Positions 15,722 to 23,919 of a stretch of DNA of 38,722 nt are shown piece by piece (positions within the stretch are counted from its first letter, which is position 1; the number at the start of each line of letters is the position of its first letter). The notes beneath the pieces are model-generated. The model was not told the DNA's origin and ran no database searches. It saw only the letters and a list, made by a program, of their open reading frames with translations. This stretch comes from Chloroflexota bacterium. GTDB lineage: Bacteria > Chloroflexota > Anaerolineae > CG2-30-64-16. The position numbers and the translations under genes were made by a program. The stretch spans positions 1-38,722 of the forward strand of contig JAKPQT010000163.1 of assembly GCA_029555885.1 (NCBI GenBank), read 5' to 3'.

Positions 15722-18700
15722 AGCGCCTCACCGAAGATGTAGTTATGCTGCGGCACGAGCCGCGGGGCGTCTGCCAGGCCTGACAACCGTTCCACCGCTT
15801 CCAGCGTATTGATCGGAGTGTTGGCGATCCGCAGTTCGAGCGTGTTCTCGCCGGGGGTCAGCAAGTCGGTGATCTCAACCGTGTACGGCTCCCAGAGGCG
15901 AACACCGGCGGGCTGGCCGTTGACGGTCACCTCCAGCGTGTCGTCTACCAGCGCGGGTTCCAGAAAGACGCGCCGGCTTGTATAGTCGGCAGGCAGCAGG
16001 AACGAGCGGCGATACACCCCGCGGCCCGAATAGAAGGGATAGCCCTGTGTCGTCCAGGAGCGGGCTTCGAGGGAGCGACGCGGAGCAACGATGGCATAAC
16101 GGCCGTCGCCGGCAGGGGCCAGGCTGAAGTCGCCCATCAGTTTGAGCAGGTCGAGCAGGCCGTCGGTGCTGTTCCTCACGGTCAGGCGCAGGGCAATCAC
16201 GTTGTCGCCCAGCCGCGCCAGGTCTGCGATATCCACCGCCTGCATCTGGCTGTCCAGCGCGCTGCGCACCGGCGTACGGGTGACACGCTGCCCGTTGACA
16301 TACAGCTCCCAACCCGAACCGGCGAAGCCGTCGACGATCAGGTCGAGCTGCGGCGGCACATAGTCAGCCCGGAAGCCGATGCGATACCAGACGTCGAGCG
16401 GATAGGGCCGGTCGGGTTCGGCGGGCAGCTGGTAGGACCAGGCGCCCGGCACCAGGGGAAGCCAATCCGAGTTGGGCTGCGCCGGCCCGGTGTAAGCTGC
16501 GCGTTCTGTGCCGGGCGTCTCGACTGCCGCGTGCCAGTGGCCGATCACCAGGGCGTTCGCATCCTCGGCCACGAACTCCCATTCACCGCCCAGGACCAAC
16601 GGCTCTGGCAGCGCGTCCGCGTGCACCACCAGTTGCTGCGGTGCAGCACCGTCGCGCGCCACGGTGACATGCGCTAACGCCTCGACGCCGTGGCCGGTGA
16701 TGCGGCCATCGGTCACGCTGTCCACCGTGATGTTGGCATCCACAACCCGCAGATGGGACAGCGGCGCGGTCACGATGAAGACGGAGCCGGCCGGCGGCAG
16801 CGCCAGCGTGAACATCGTGTGACCTTCAGCGACTGTGCTTGGCGCCACCACACGCTCGTTTCCGGTTGATGGATCCCATAGCAGCGGCTGCACCTCGCCC
16901 GTCAGGGTGACGCGCGCGCAGCGCGGCGCGAAGGTGGGGTTGATGATGAAGTAGATGTCCCGCGCCTCGCCAGAGGCGTCGTCGCCCTTCACTCGATGCA
17001 GGTAGAATAGCTCGGTGTCATCGATGACAATATCAGGAGCAATCAGCCGCCCCAGGGCATCGTGCAGAGCCTCAAGCACCTCCCGACGCTCGGTCACAAC
17101 TTCATCCGTGATTTCCTGGCGCTCCCCGCCCGGCTGGGCGAAGAAATAGCGGCTGGTATCGCCCTGGGCTTCGATGACGAAGTGGGGACTTTCGGGTCGG
17201 CCCGGTGCGCCCACCTGCTGCTGCAGGCGCAGGGGCAGCTGGCGCGCCAGGGCATACGTCTGTAGGAACGCGGCCTGCCCGCCGCCAGCATGCGCCTGGA
17301 GCTTGAGCTGCAGGTCTGTGTGCCCGCGGAAGCTGTCCTGAGTGGTCTTCGGATCCAGGCCGAAGAGCGCCGCCACGCGGTCGCTGATGTCGACCAGCCC
17401 ATCCGGCCCGAACGCCTGGCCCGGCAGGAAGATGCTCGCCAGGACGCGGCCGCCTCGCGCGACGAATTCCTCCAGGCGCGCCACCGTGTCCAGCTTGAGG
17501 TGGGTCATCGGCGGGAGCACCAGCAATTCATACCGTTCATCCCGCACGGCAATCTGGCCGCCCGCGATTTCCGCCGTCGCGAGGACATCCTCATCGAGGT
17601 AGTCGAAGTCGTAGTGGGCGCGCAGCAGAAGATCGGTCAGCGCGTTGAAGTCGGCCTCGGTGCGGTCGGCCAGCGGGTTGTGCGTCTGTGGAAGGTACGT
17701 CGCAAACAGCGCGTTGATGGGCCACAGCACCGCGACCTTTGCGACATGCCGGCCGCCGCTGAGCATGTGGCTCAGGCGGCTCATATACTCGGAGAAATAG
17801 CCGTAGTAGTGCCACCACGGATACTGGTAGAACTGCGAGGGCGGCCAGTCACGCTTGCGCGGGCCTTCGAGCGTATAGTGGAAGCCGTGGGGGTTGAGCA
17901 GATTGACGCCCAACACATACTCCCAGTCCGCGATCCACTTCATGCGCTGCATCGTGGCATCCATGAAGATGCCGCCGAACGACTCGCAGAGCAACCGCTT
18001 GCTGCCGAGCTGATGCGCGGCCGAGCTGCCCACCTTCATCGCGACGTGCTCATCGGGCCGGTCGCGATTGCCAATGTACGGATAGAGATGATCCACACCG
18101 ATGACATCGATGTGTTCGTAATGGCGGAAGATGTTGCCCTCGACGCGAATCAGCCGCCGCAGCAGCTCTTCATAGAGCATGTGCCCGGTGAAAAGGACAT
18201 TGTGTGCGCGGCACCATTCCTGGATCTGCCGGTAGAAGGCATGGCTGTAGAATTCAGTCAGCGTCGTGTAGAAGTCGTGGCGCACGCGCGCACTGTCCGG
18301 GCTGACATCGAAGAACAGGTCGGGCAGACGCGGCCGCAGGTTGTAGCCGTTGCGCTGCTGGAAGCGACGGAACATATCCTGCGTCCAGGGAACGATGGGG
18401 TTATCCCCGCCGGTCAGATAGTAGTGCATCGCCGGTTCATCGGTGTAGAAACCGAGCATCTGCCGCGACATATCCGCACCCAACGTGGCCGCATAAGGGT
18501 CATAGCCGAGCCGCAGAAACTCGGCTGTCGCCTCTGGGTTGAGCGCATCGATGTAGTAGTCGGCGCGCTTCTCTACGATGTACATCAGGCGCCAGTTGCC
18601 GGGCGGTGCTTCCCAGGGGATAACGTCCACGAAGGAGAGGTTAGGCGTCAGGTCGATGACCCGGCCATCGCTGCCGAGCGCAAAGGCTGCCACCGGCGTG

Positions 18701-19140
18701 GAACGTTCGAAGTCGAGATAGCGGCTGTCCGCGCCCGTCAGGTAGGTGAACCACGGCCCGCGCACCGTGAAGTTGATGCATTCCAGGTAGCGCTGGGCCA
18801 GGTCAGGCCGTGCCTTCAGGACGCGGCCGTCAGCCGTGCCGCTGGGCCAGTTCATCTCGTCGTAGACCCATGTCTGCAGGCCAACCTTCTCCGCCTCTGT
18901 AACGGCCAGCCGGATGCGATCAAGGTACTGCGGGCCAATATAGGGCATCTCCAAGCCATAGCGCCCGTGCAGGATCAGGCCGGGCATCCCTTTCGCGCGG
19001 AACTGCCCGATCTGATAGCGCATCTCATCGGGGTCCAGCTCGCCGTTGAGGAACCAGAACGGCAAGATGCCGTATTGCCGTGGCGGGTTGTGGAACATCT
19101 CGGCGGTTACTGGCAATTCGGGCCAGGGGTCAGGCAGCAT
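15718..19140 (-). CDS. Large GH106-like glycosyl hydrolase (probable alpha-L-rhamnosidase type)
   Basis: The frame extends to 19188, but ATG 19140 with AGGAG complement at 19148-19152 is the better start, giving 1140 residues. The N-terminus (MFHNPPRQYGILPFWFLNGE, DPDEMRYQIGQFRAKGMPG, WVYDEMNWPSG) matches the barrel of GH106-type alpha-L-rhamnosidases and related large glycosidases. A central beta-sandwich region follows, and the C-terminal ~250 residues hold two jelly-roll modules (WELYVNGQRV; VTVNGQPAGVRLWEPY) like the galactose-binding folds of large glycosidases. No signal peptide is seen. Family: release of alpha-L-rhamnose from pectin or glycosides; the present substrate is inferred. 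It sits 62 bp downstream of the MalG-type permease and overlaps the dehydrogenase by 4 bp. Confidence 0.8.
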   Translation of the reverse strand: MLPDPWPELPVTAEMFHNPPRQYGILPFWFLNGELDPDEMRYQIGQFRAKGMPGLILHGRYGLEMPYIGPQYLDRIRLAVTEAEKVGLQTWVYDEMNWPSGTADGRVLKARPDLAQRYLECINFTVRGPWFTYLTGADSRYLDFERSTPVAAFALGSDGRVIDLTPNLSFVDVIPWEAPPGNWRLMYIVEKRADYYIDALNPEATAEFLRLGYDPYAATLGADMSRQMLGFYTDEPAMHYYLTGGDNPIVPWTQDMFRRFQQRNGYNLRPRLPDLFFDVSPDSARVRHDFYTTLTEFYSHAFYRQIQEWCRAHNVLFTGHMLYEELLRRLIRVEGNIFRHYEHIDVIGVDHLYPYIGNRDRPDEHVAMKVGSSAAHQLGSKRLLCESFGGIFMDATMQRMKWIADWEYVLGVNLLNPHGFHYTLEGPRKRDWPPSQFYQYPWWHYYGYFSEYMSRLSHMLSGGRHVAKVAVLWPINALFATYLPQTHNPLADRTEADFNALTDLLLRAHYDFDYLDEDVLATAEIAGGQIAVRDERYELLVLPPMTHLKLDTVARLEEFVARGGRVLASIFLPGQAFGPDGLVDISDRVAALFGLDPKTTQDSFRGHTDLQLKLQAHAGGGQAAFLQTYALARQLPLRLQQQVGAPGRPESPHFVIEAQGDTSRYFFAQPGGERQEITDEVVTERREVLEALHDALGRLIAPDIVIDDTELFYLHRVKGDDASGEARDIYFIINPTFAPRCARVTLTGEVQPLLWDPSTGNERVVAPSTVAEGHTMFTLALPPAGSVFIVTAPLSHLRVVDANITVDSVTDGRITGHGVEALAHVTVARDGAAPQQLVVHADALPEPLVLGGEWEFVAEDANALVIGHWHAAVETPGTERAAYTGPAQPNSDWLPLVPGAWSYQLPAEPDRPYPLDVWYRIGFRADYVPPQLDLIVDGFAGSGWELYVNGQRVTRTPVRSALDSQMQAVDIADLARLGDNVIALRLTVRNSTDGLLDLLKLMGDFSLAPAGDGRYAIVAPRRSLEARSWTTQGYPFYSGRGVYRRSFLLPADYTSRRVFLEPALVDDTLEVTVNGQPAGVRLWEPYTVEITDLLTPGENTLELRIANTPINTLEAVERLSGLADAPRLVPQHNYIFGEAL

Positions 19141-19202
19141 AAGTCTACTCCTGTCTTCACAGCAGAGCCGATGGATCAGCTTCGGCATTCAGATAACGCG
19201 CG

Positions 19203-20090
19203 TCAACCCTTGGAGGCGCCGGCGATCAGGCCCCGCTGCAGGTAACGCTGCATCGTGAAGAAGAAGATGAGCACGGGCAGGGTCGTCAGCACGGCCGCCG
19301 TCATCAGGTAATGCCACTGGGTGAAGAACTGCTTGATGAAGGTGTAGAGCCCCATCTGCAGCGTGTAATTCGTATCGGTGACGAGCAAGATATAGGCGAA
19401 GAAGAAGTCATTCCAGGCCAGCAGGAAGGCGAACACCGCGACAGTGGTGATGCCCGGCCCAGAGAGCGGCAGGATAATGCGCCAGAGCACGCCGAGTTCG
19501 GAGGCGCCGTCAATCAGCGCGGCTTCCTCGATCTCGCGCGGGATGCTGTCAAAATACCCCTTGAGCATCCATACCGCAAAGGCCAGGGCGAAGGTCATGT
19601 AAGTGATGAGCAGGCTCCAGCGGGTATTGACCAGGTGCAGCCGCGTGAAGATCAGGAAGAGCGGGATCGCCAGCATCACGCCCGGAAACATCTGCACTAC
19701 GAGCAGCGTGTTGCCATAGAGGTCACGGCCCCGAAACCGGTAACGCGACATGGCATACCCGCCCAACGTGGCAATCGCGATCGCCAGGATGGTCGTCAAC
19801 AGGGCAATCGTGAGGGTGTTGCCGAACCAGAGGCCGAACTTGGTCTGGCTGACCACATAGACGTAGTTTGTCAGCGTAGGCTCGTGGGGTAGCAAGCCGT
19901 GATTGGTCATCACTTCGGCCTGCGGCTTGAACGATGTGCTGATGGCCCATAGCAGCGGTGCAACGGCGAATACGACAAACACAAGCAAGATCGCATGCCG
20001 CAGGATGGTTGTGAGCGTGCGCATCCACCGCCGCCGCGTGACTTCGCTGTGGTAATGGCCCTGCAGGTCAACGTTGCGCTGTTCGATCAT
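19203..20090 (-). CDS. CUT1 sugar ABC transporter permease, MalG type
   Basis: The 295-residue protein has about six transmembrane helices (first near residues 30-50, ending LWAISTSFKP) and the cytoplasmic EAA loop EEAALIDGASELGVLWRIIL that contacts the ABC ATPase. The large N-terminal tail is hydrophilic. It forms the inner-membrane channel with the MalF-type permease 16 bp upstream. CUT1 systems import oligosaccharides or glycosides. The cognate MsmK/MalK-type ATPase is not in this window, as is common for CUT1 operons that share one ATPase. Confidence 0.93.
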   Translation of the reverse strand: MIEQRNVDLQGHYHSEVTRRRWMRTLTTILRHAILLVFVVFAVAPLLWAISTSFKPQAEVMTNHGLLPHEPTLTNYVYVVSQTKFGLWFGNTLTIALLTTILAIAIATLGGYAMSRYRFRGRDLYGNTLLVVQMFPGVMLAIPLFLIFTRLHLVNTRWSLLITYMTFALAFAVWMLKGYFDSIPREIEEAALIDGASELGVLWRIILPLSGPGITTVAVFAFLLAWNDFFFAYILLVTDTNYTLQMGLYTFIKQFFTQWHYLMTAAVLTTLPVLIFFFTMQRYLQRGLIAGASKG

Positions 20091-20106
20091 GGTGTCACCT
20101 CACGCT

Positions 20107-21060
20107 CTACCACATATCCTGCTGCCGGGCCTGCAGCCGCAGGTAGAAGGCTCCCACGCCCAGCATCAGCACCATCGCAATCATCGCCAGCGACGTGCCA
20201 TAGCCGACGTTGTAGCGCTGGAAGGCCTCCTTATATGCATGTAAGATCAACGTCGTTGTCGAGCCTGCCGGCCCACCCCCTGTCAGCACGAAAACGGTGC
20301 CGAAATCATTGAACGCCCAGATGGAGGCAAGAACGGTGGCAATCACGCTGATCGGAATAATCAAGGGGAAGGTGATATAGCGCATCAACTGCCAGGTGGA
20401 AGCGCCGTCAATGCGGCCTGCTTCATAGATGTCGTCGGGGATGCCGCTGAGCGCGGCCAGCACTGTAATCATCATGAACGGGAAGCTGCGCCAGACATAG
20501 ACAATGATGGCGGAGACCATCGCCAGGCCGGTCTTCGACAGCCAGTAGATCGGCTTGTCGATGATGCCCAACGCACGCAGCGTAAGGTTGATGATGCCGT
20601 CCTGGTCCGCGTACATCCACATCCAGCTGGTGCCTGCGACCACCGGCGGCACCACCCAGGGGAGCAACAATACCGCGCGGTAGATCCCGCGGCCTCTGAA
20701 TTTGTCGTTGAGCAGCAGGGCGGCGATGAGCCCCAGGAGATAGCTGAACGTGACGCCGCCGAGCGTCCAGATGACCGAAGTACGCAGGGCCAGCCAGAAC
20801 TCGCGCGAGGAGAGAGCCTTGATGTAGTTTTCCAGCCCCGTGAAGTGATAGTTCCACGGCTGCAGACGCATGAAGAAGTGCAGGCTCTGCCAGAAGCCAT
20901 TGAGCATCGGGTAGAAGTAGATCAGGGCGACCATGATGACCGACGGCGCGATCAGGAAATAGGCGAGCTTGTGCTTCCGCAAGTAGGCCCCCAACCTCTG
21001 CCGCAAGGGTGCGGACTGAGGCTGCACCGCATGTGCGGTCAGGTCAGTTGTCCGGTCCAT
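20107..21060 (-). CDS. CUT1 sugar ABC transporter permease, MalF/UgpA type
   Basis: ATG 21060 is preceded at ideal distance by AAGGAG; the longer GTG-start form from 21096 is rejected. The 317-residue protein has a first membrane helix at LAYFLIAPSVIMVALIYFYP, further helices, and the EAA loop DDIYEAGRIDGASTWQLMRY. It pairs with the MalG-type permease downstream and receives substrate from the binding lipoprotein encoded upstream. It is part of the LacI-controlled glycoside-uptake operon. Confidence 0.93.
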   Translation of the reverse strand: MDRTTDLTAHAVQPQSAPLRQRLGAYLRKHKLAYFLIAPSVIMVALIYFYPMLNGFWQSLHFFMRLQPWNYHFTGLENYIKALSSREFWLALRTSVIWTLGGVTFSYLLGLIAALLLNDKFRGRGIYRAVLLLPWVVPPVVAGTSWMWMYADQDGIINLTLRALGIIDKPIYWLSKTGLAMVSAIIVYVWRSFPFMMITVLAALSGIPDDIYEAGRIDGASTWQLMRYITFPLIIPISVIATVLASIWAFNDFGTVFVLTGGGPAGSTTTLILHAYKEAFQRYNVGYGTSLAMIAMVLMLGVGAFYLRLQARQQDMW

Positions 21061-21088
21061 AGCTGCTCCTTCTGCTACTGCAGCGAGA

Positions 21089-21134
21089 GCTGCCACTGCC
21101 GTCCTGGTGCAGACCGACGGGCGACAGTGGCAGC
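21089..21134 (-). repeat. Hairpin between binding-protein and first permease genes
   Basis: GCTGCCACTG (21089-21098) pairs with CAGTGGCAGC (21125-21134), with a nested CCGTC/GACGG stem (21099-21103, 21116-21120). No T-run follows. In E. coli the malE-malF gap carries REP hairpins that protect the binding-protein mRNA; this hairpin lies in the equivalent place and may likewise allow more binding protein than permease. Confidence 0.6.
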
Positions 21135-21149
21135 ACGTACCGGATGGGT

Positions 21150-22541
21150 TTATTCGCCCATCTTCACGAAGAACTCACCGATCTTGGCCTGGCCATCGGC
21201 CAGGGCTTCCTTCGGCGTACGGGCCTTCGTGAGCACCGGGTTGACGATATAGTCCGCGATGCTGGTGCCCATCGAGCCGATGCCGATCGCGGCACTGTTG
21301 TTAGGATACCAGTAGTCGACCGCGAACTCATTGACCTGCTTTGCGAGTTCGGCTGCCATCGGCTCCGCTTCCCAGAACGGATCCTCGCGCAGCGACTTGA
21401 ACGGCGAGAACTTGCTCCCCAGGTCGCCCGAGTACACGCCCTTCAGCGTCTCAGGATCCGCCATGTACTTGAGGAACTCCTGAGCCTCCTGCGGGTGCTT
21501 TGTGTCCTTGAAGATCATCCAGGGATTGTAGAAGCCTACGATGCGCTGCGTGGCATTCGGGCCCGTGCCCTTGAGCGGAGGCAGGATCGCGGTCTTGGCG
21601 TAGATGTCCGGTGCCTCGGCCTTCACCTGCTGGATGAACCAGCCGCCATTGAAGACCATCGCGCACTTACCATCTTCATAGAGCCGGGTGATTTCAGCGA
21701 AGGTATAGCCCGGCACGCCTTCCGGCGCCGCGTCCGCCAGCAGGGCCAGCTCCAGTTCCAGCGCGGCTTCGTGCTCAGGCGTCTCGAAGGTCGGGTTGCC
21801 TTCCTTGTCCGACAACATGCCGCCGTTCTGGAACACCAGCGTCATGTAGAACTGATCGGTGTCGTAGCTGCCGGCCTTGCCGGGGAAGCAGATGCCGTAC
21901 TGCTCGGCATCCTTATCGGTCAACGTAATAGCGGCCTGCAGCAGCTCGTCATGGGTCGTCGGCAGCGCGACGCCTGCCGCCTCGAACAGGTCAGTCCGGT
22001 AGTAGATGGCACGTGCATCGATCTGCCAGGACACGCCGACGAAGTGACCATTGAAGTTCCACTTCTCCTTGCCCCAGTCGGTCAGATCGTCGAAGGTGCC
22101 ATCGGTCTTCCATTCGGCATACAGCTCATCAAGCTCCAGCGCCTCACCCTGGGCATAGAAGTTGAAGGGGAGGCCTGAGTCGCCGCCAGTGACGTCCGGC
22201 GGGCTGCCCGCCGCGACCGCAGACAGCATCTTCTGCATGTAGTCGCCCCAGGTCAGCATCGTCATCTGGACTTCGATGTTCGGGTGGGTTTCGTTGAACT
22301 TTGTGACCGCAGCCTGGAGGGCTTCAGTCACGAGGTTGCCCCAGTCCATCTCCCAGTACTGCAGAACGACCTTTTCGCCGGTCTCAGCAGCAGGTTCGGC
22401 CGCGGCCTCTGCCGGAGCAGCTTCTTCGGCAGCCGGCGCGGCGGGCGCGGCGGGCTGTGCTGGTGGGGTTGTGCAGCCCGCCAGGACCAGCGCGGCTATC
22501 ACGAACAACAGAAACATCGTGCGCCAGTTCGCGTGAGACAT
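21150..22541 (-). CDS. Sugar ABC transporter substrate-binding lipoprotein (CUT1 family)
   Basis: The chosen ATG 22541 lies 5 bp after AGGAGG; an in-frame ATG two codons upstream abuts the Shine-Dalgarno and is unlikely. The 463-residue product has a lipoprotein signal peptide ending LVLAGC, then an Ala/Pro/Glu-rich linker, then an extracellular solute-binding family 1 fold (VLQYWEMDWGN, NIEVQMTMLTWGDYMQKML, PPDVTGGD, WFIQQ). It captures an oligosaccharide outside the membrane and delivers it to the two permeases encoded next. It follows the LacI gene by 134 bp. Confidence 0.93.
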   Translation of the reverse strand: MSHANWRTMFLLFVIAALVLAGCTTPPAQPAAPAAPAAEEAAPAEAAAEPAAETGEKVVLQYWEMDWGNLVTEALQAAVTKFNETHPNIEVQMTMLTWGDYMQKMLSAVAAGSPPDVTGGDSGLPFNFYAQGEALELDELYAEWKTDGTFDDLTDWGKEKWNFNGHFVGVSWQIDARAIYYRTDLFEAAGVALPTTHDELLQAAITLTDKDAEQYGICFPGKAGSYDTDQFYMTLVFQNGGMLSDKEGNPTFETPEHEAALELELALLADAAPEGVPGYTFAEITRLYEDGKCAMVFNGGWFIQQVKAEAPDIYAKTAILPPLKGTGPNATQRIVGFYNPWMIFKDTKHPQEAQEFLKYMADPETLKGVYSGDLGSKFSPFKSLREDPFWEAEPMAAELAKQVNEFAVDYWYPNNSAAIGIGSMGTSIADYIVNPVLTKARTPKEALADGQAKIGEFFVKMGE

Positions 22542-22675
22542 TAGCATCCTCCTTGTGTCGGCTCCTGGATAGTGTACTGTCGGTCTGCTTCTCCGCTAGC
22601 GAGTCATCGGGAGAAGGCGGACACTGTCAGCTGCGGTCCAGCCTTGCCACGGCCAACCCGTCACTCGGGCACTAT

Positions 22676-23671
22676 TCACCTCCTCGCAGTTGAATCGCGC
22701 ACCAGTAACTCGCCGCCGATCATGATGCGCTGTGCAACGGCCGGCAGTTGCCCGTTGATCCGGTCGAGCAACATCTGGCAAAGCTGCTGGCCCAGTTGAA
22801 GGATAGGGGTTGCGATGGTCGTCAGGGGCGGGGCCGAGAACCCAGCCAAGGTGATGTTATCGAACCCCATGACCGAGATATCGTCGGGCACCTTGACGCC
22901 AGCTTTCTGCAGATAGGACATCGCGCCGATCGCCATCATGTCGTTGCAGGCGAAAATCGCGGTCGGCGGGACAGGCAGGCTTAGAAAGCGCTGTGCAGCC
23001 TCGAGCCCGCTCTGGAACGACCAGTCACCGATGGCAAGCAGTTCTGGTTCAGCCGGCACTCCAGCATCAGCAAGCATTTGCTGATACCCGCGCACCCGGT
23101 CGCCGCTGCGCGTGCCCGTATCCGGGCCGCCGATGCAGGCAATCTGCCGGTGCCCCAGTTCCAGGAGGTACTTCGTGGCAGCACACCCGCCCGCCAGATT
23201 GTCAAGCAGGATAGCGTCGATCTCGGCGTACTCGCGGTCAAAAGTGACCAGAGGAATCTTGTTGTCCAGCAGCGGCTGGAGTTGCTCCCGGTGAGTGTCG
23301 GCGGTCATGTAGATTGCACCGTCCACCCGCTTCGAGATCAACATATCGAGATAGGCCAGCTCCTTGCTGAGGTCATGGGCCGAATTGCACAGGATCACGT
23401 TGTAGCCCGCCGCAAATCCGACGTTCTCGATGCCGCGCGCCAGCTCGGCAAAGAAAGGATTGACGTTATCCGGGACAATCAGGGCAATGGTCTGCGTTTC
23501 CTGGCGCACCAAGGCACGCGCCAGCGAACTGGGGCGATAGCTGAGCTTCTCGACGGCTTCCATCACGCGCGCCTTTGTCTCTGCGCTGACGAACCGCGTG
23601 CCGTTCAGCACATGCGACACCGTCGTAATTGACACTCCAGCGCATTGGGCCACGTCATAGATAGTAGTCAT
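22676..23671 (-). CDS. LacI-family transcriptional regulator of the glycoside operon
   Basis: The start MTTIYDVAQ at 23671 fits the family N-terminus exactly and has GGAG upstream; the frame extension to 23791 runs through operator DNA and is rejected. The helix-turn-helix is DVAQCAGVSITTVSHVLNGT and the hinge helix SSLARALV. The periplasmic-binding-like sensor domain starts TIALIVPDNVNPFFAELARG and ends with the conserved GFDNITLAGFSAPPLTTI. The protein is 331 residues. It is the first gene of the minus-strand operon and lies beside two tandem operators, so it most likely represses both its own operon and the divergent ferritin-like/URO-D-like genes until a sugar binds. Confidence 0.94.
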   Translation of the reverse strand: MTTIYDVAQCAGVSITTVSHVLNGTRFVSAETKARVMEAVEKLSYRPSSLARALVRQETQTIALIVPDNVNPFFAELARGIENVGFAAGYNVILCNSAHDLSKELAYLDMLISKRVDGAIYMTADTHREQLQPLLDNKIPLVTFDREYAEIDAILLDNLAGGCAATKYLLELGHRQIACIGGPDTGTRSGDRVRGYQQMLADAGVPAEPELLAIGDWSFQSGLEAAQRFLSLPVPPTAIFACNDMMAIGAMSYLQKAGVKVPDDISVMGFDNITLAGFSAPPLTTIATPILQLGQQLCQMLLDRINGQLPAVAQRIMIGGELLVRDSTARR

Positions 23672-23706
23672 GGCGCTCCAGAGCAGGGGTATGGACGTAC
23701 CGACCA

Positions 23707-23738
23707 AAAAGCAAGCGCTTACGTAAGCGCTTGCTTTT
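23707..23738. promoter_or_regulatory. Perfect 32-bp palindrome: tandem overlapping LacI operators
   Basis: The 32 bases form a perfect palindrome centred between 23722 and 23723. It consists of two overlapping LacI-type operator cores, GCAAGCGCTTAC and its inverse, each with the typical central CG. It lies 36 bp upstream of the lacI start. Confidence 0.88.
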
Positions 23739-23764
23739 ACGTAACAGAGGAACATCGGTGTATC

Positions 23765-23780
23765 TGTAAGCGTTATTACA
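23765..23780. promoter_or_regulatory. Third, weaker operator-like palindrome
   Basis: TGTAA-N6-TTACA contains the GTAAGCG half-site found in the two main operators. It may be an auxiliary LacI site in the divergent region; the similarity covers only one half. Confidence 0.4.
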
Positions 23781-23847
23781 ATGTGGCGCACTGCCCAGGT
23801 GATTGGCGTCTCAGGGTGCTCTTAACGGCAGTCCTCGCCCGTGACAC

Positions 23848-23905
23848 TTGACACCCTATCGCAGGCGGTGATATATTCGCTGCAAGCGCTTACGCAAGCG
23901 CTTGG
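23848..23905 (+). promoter_or_regulatory. Sigma-70 promoter plus tandem LacI operator for the ferritin-like gene
   Basis: TTGACA (23848-23853), 18 bp, then TATATT (23872-23877) is a near-consensus promoter. The tandem operator GCAAGCGCTTACG / CAAGCGCTTGG at 23882-23905 covers the expected transcription start and differs from the 23711-23734 copy at only two positions in 24. Binding here would block transcription. The two operators are 171 bp apart, a distance that would permit looping. Confidence 0.82.
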
Positions 23906-23919
23906 CTGGGGAGGTGCAT

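Noticed and set aside
17290..19245. 651-codon open frame on the + strand opposite the GH106-like gene
   Set aside because: It mirrors a well-supported glycosidase gene; its product is Arg/His/Val-rich with no recognisable domain, typical of antisense frames in GC-rich DNA.
22588..22616. CTTCTCC/GGAGAAG inverted repeat between lacI and the binding-protein gene
   Set aside because: The arms are 7 bp with a 15-base loop and no T-run; weak and possibly chance.
23707..23905. Repeated AAGCGCTT units as a CRISPR-like array
   Set aside because: Only two clusters with overlapping palindromic operators and no spacer structure; they fit LacI operators.
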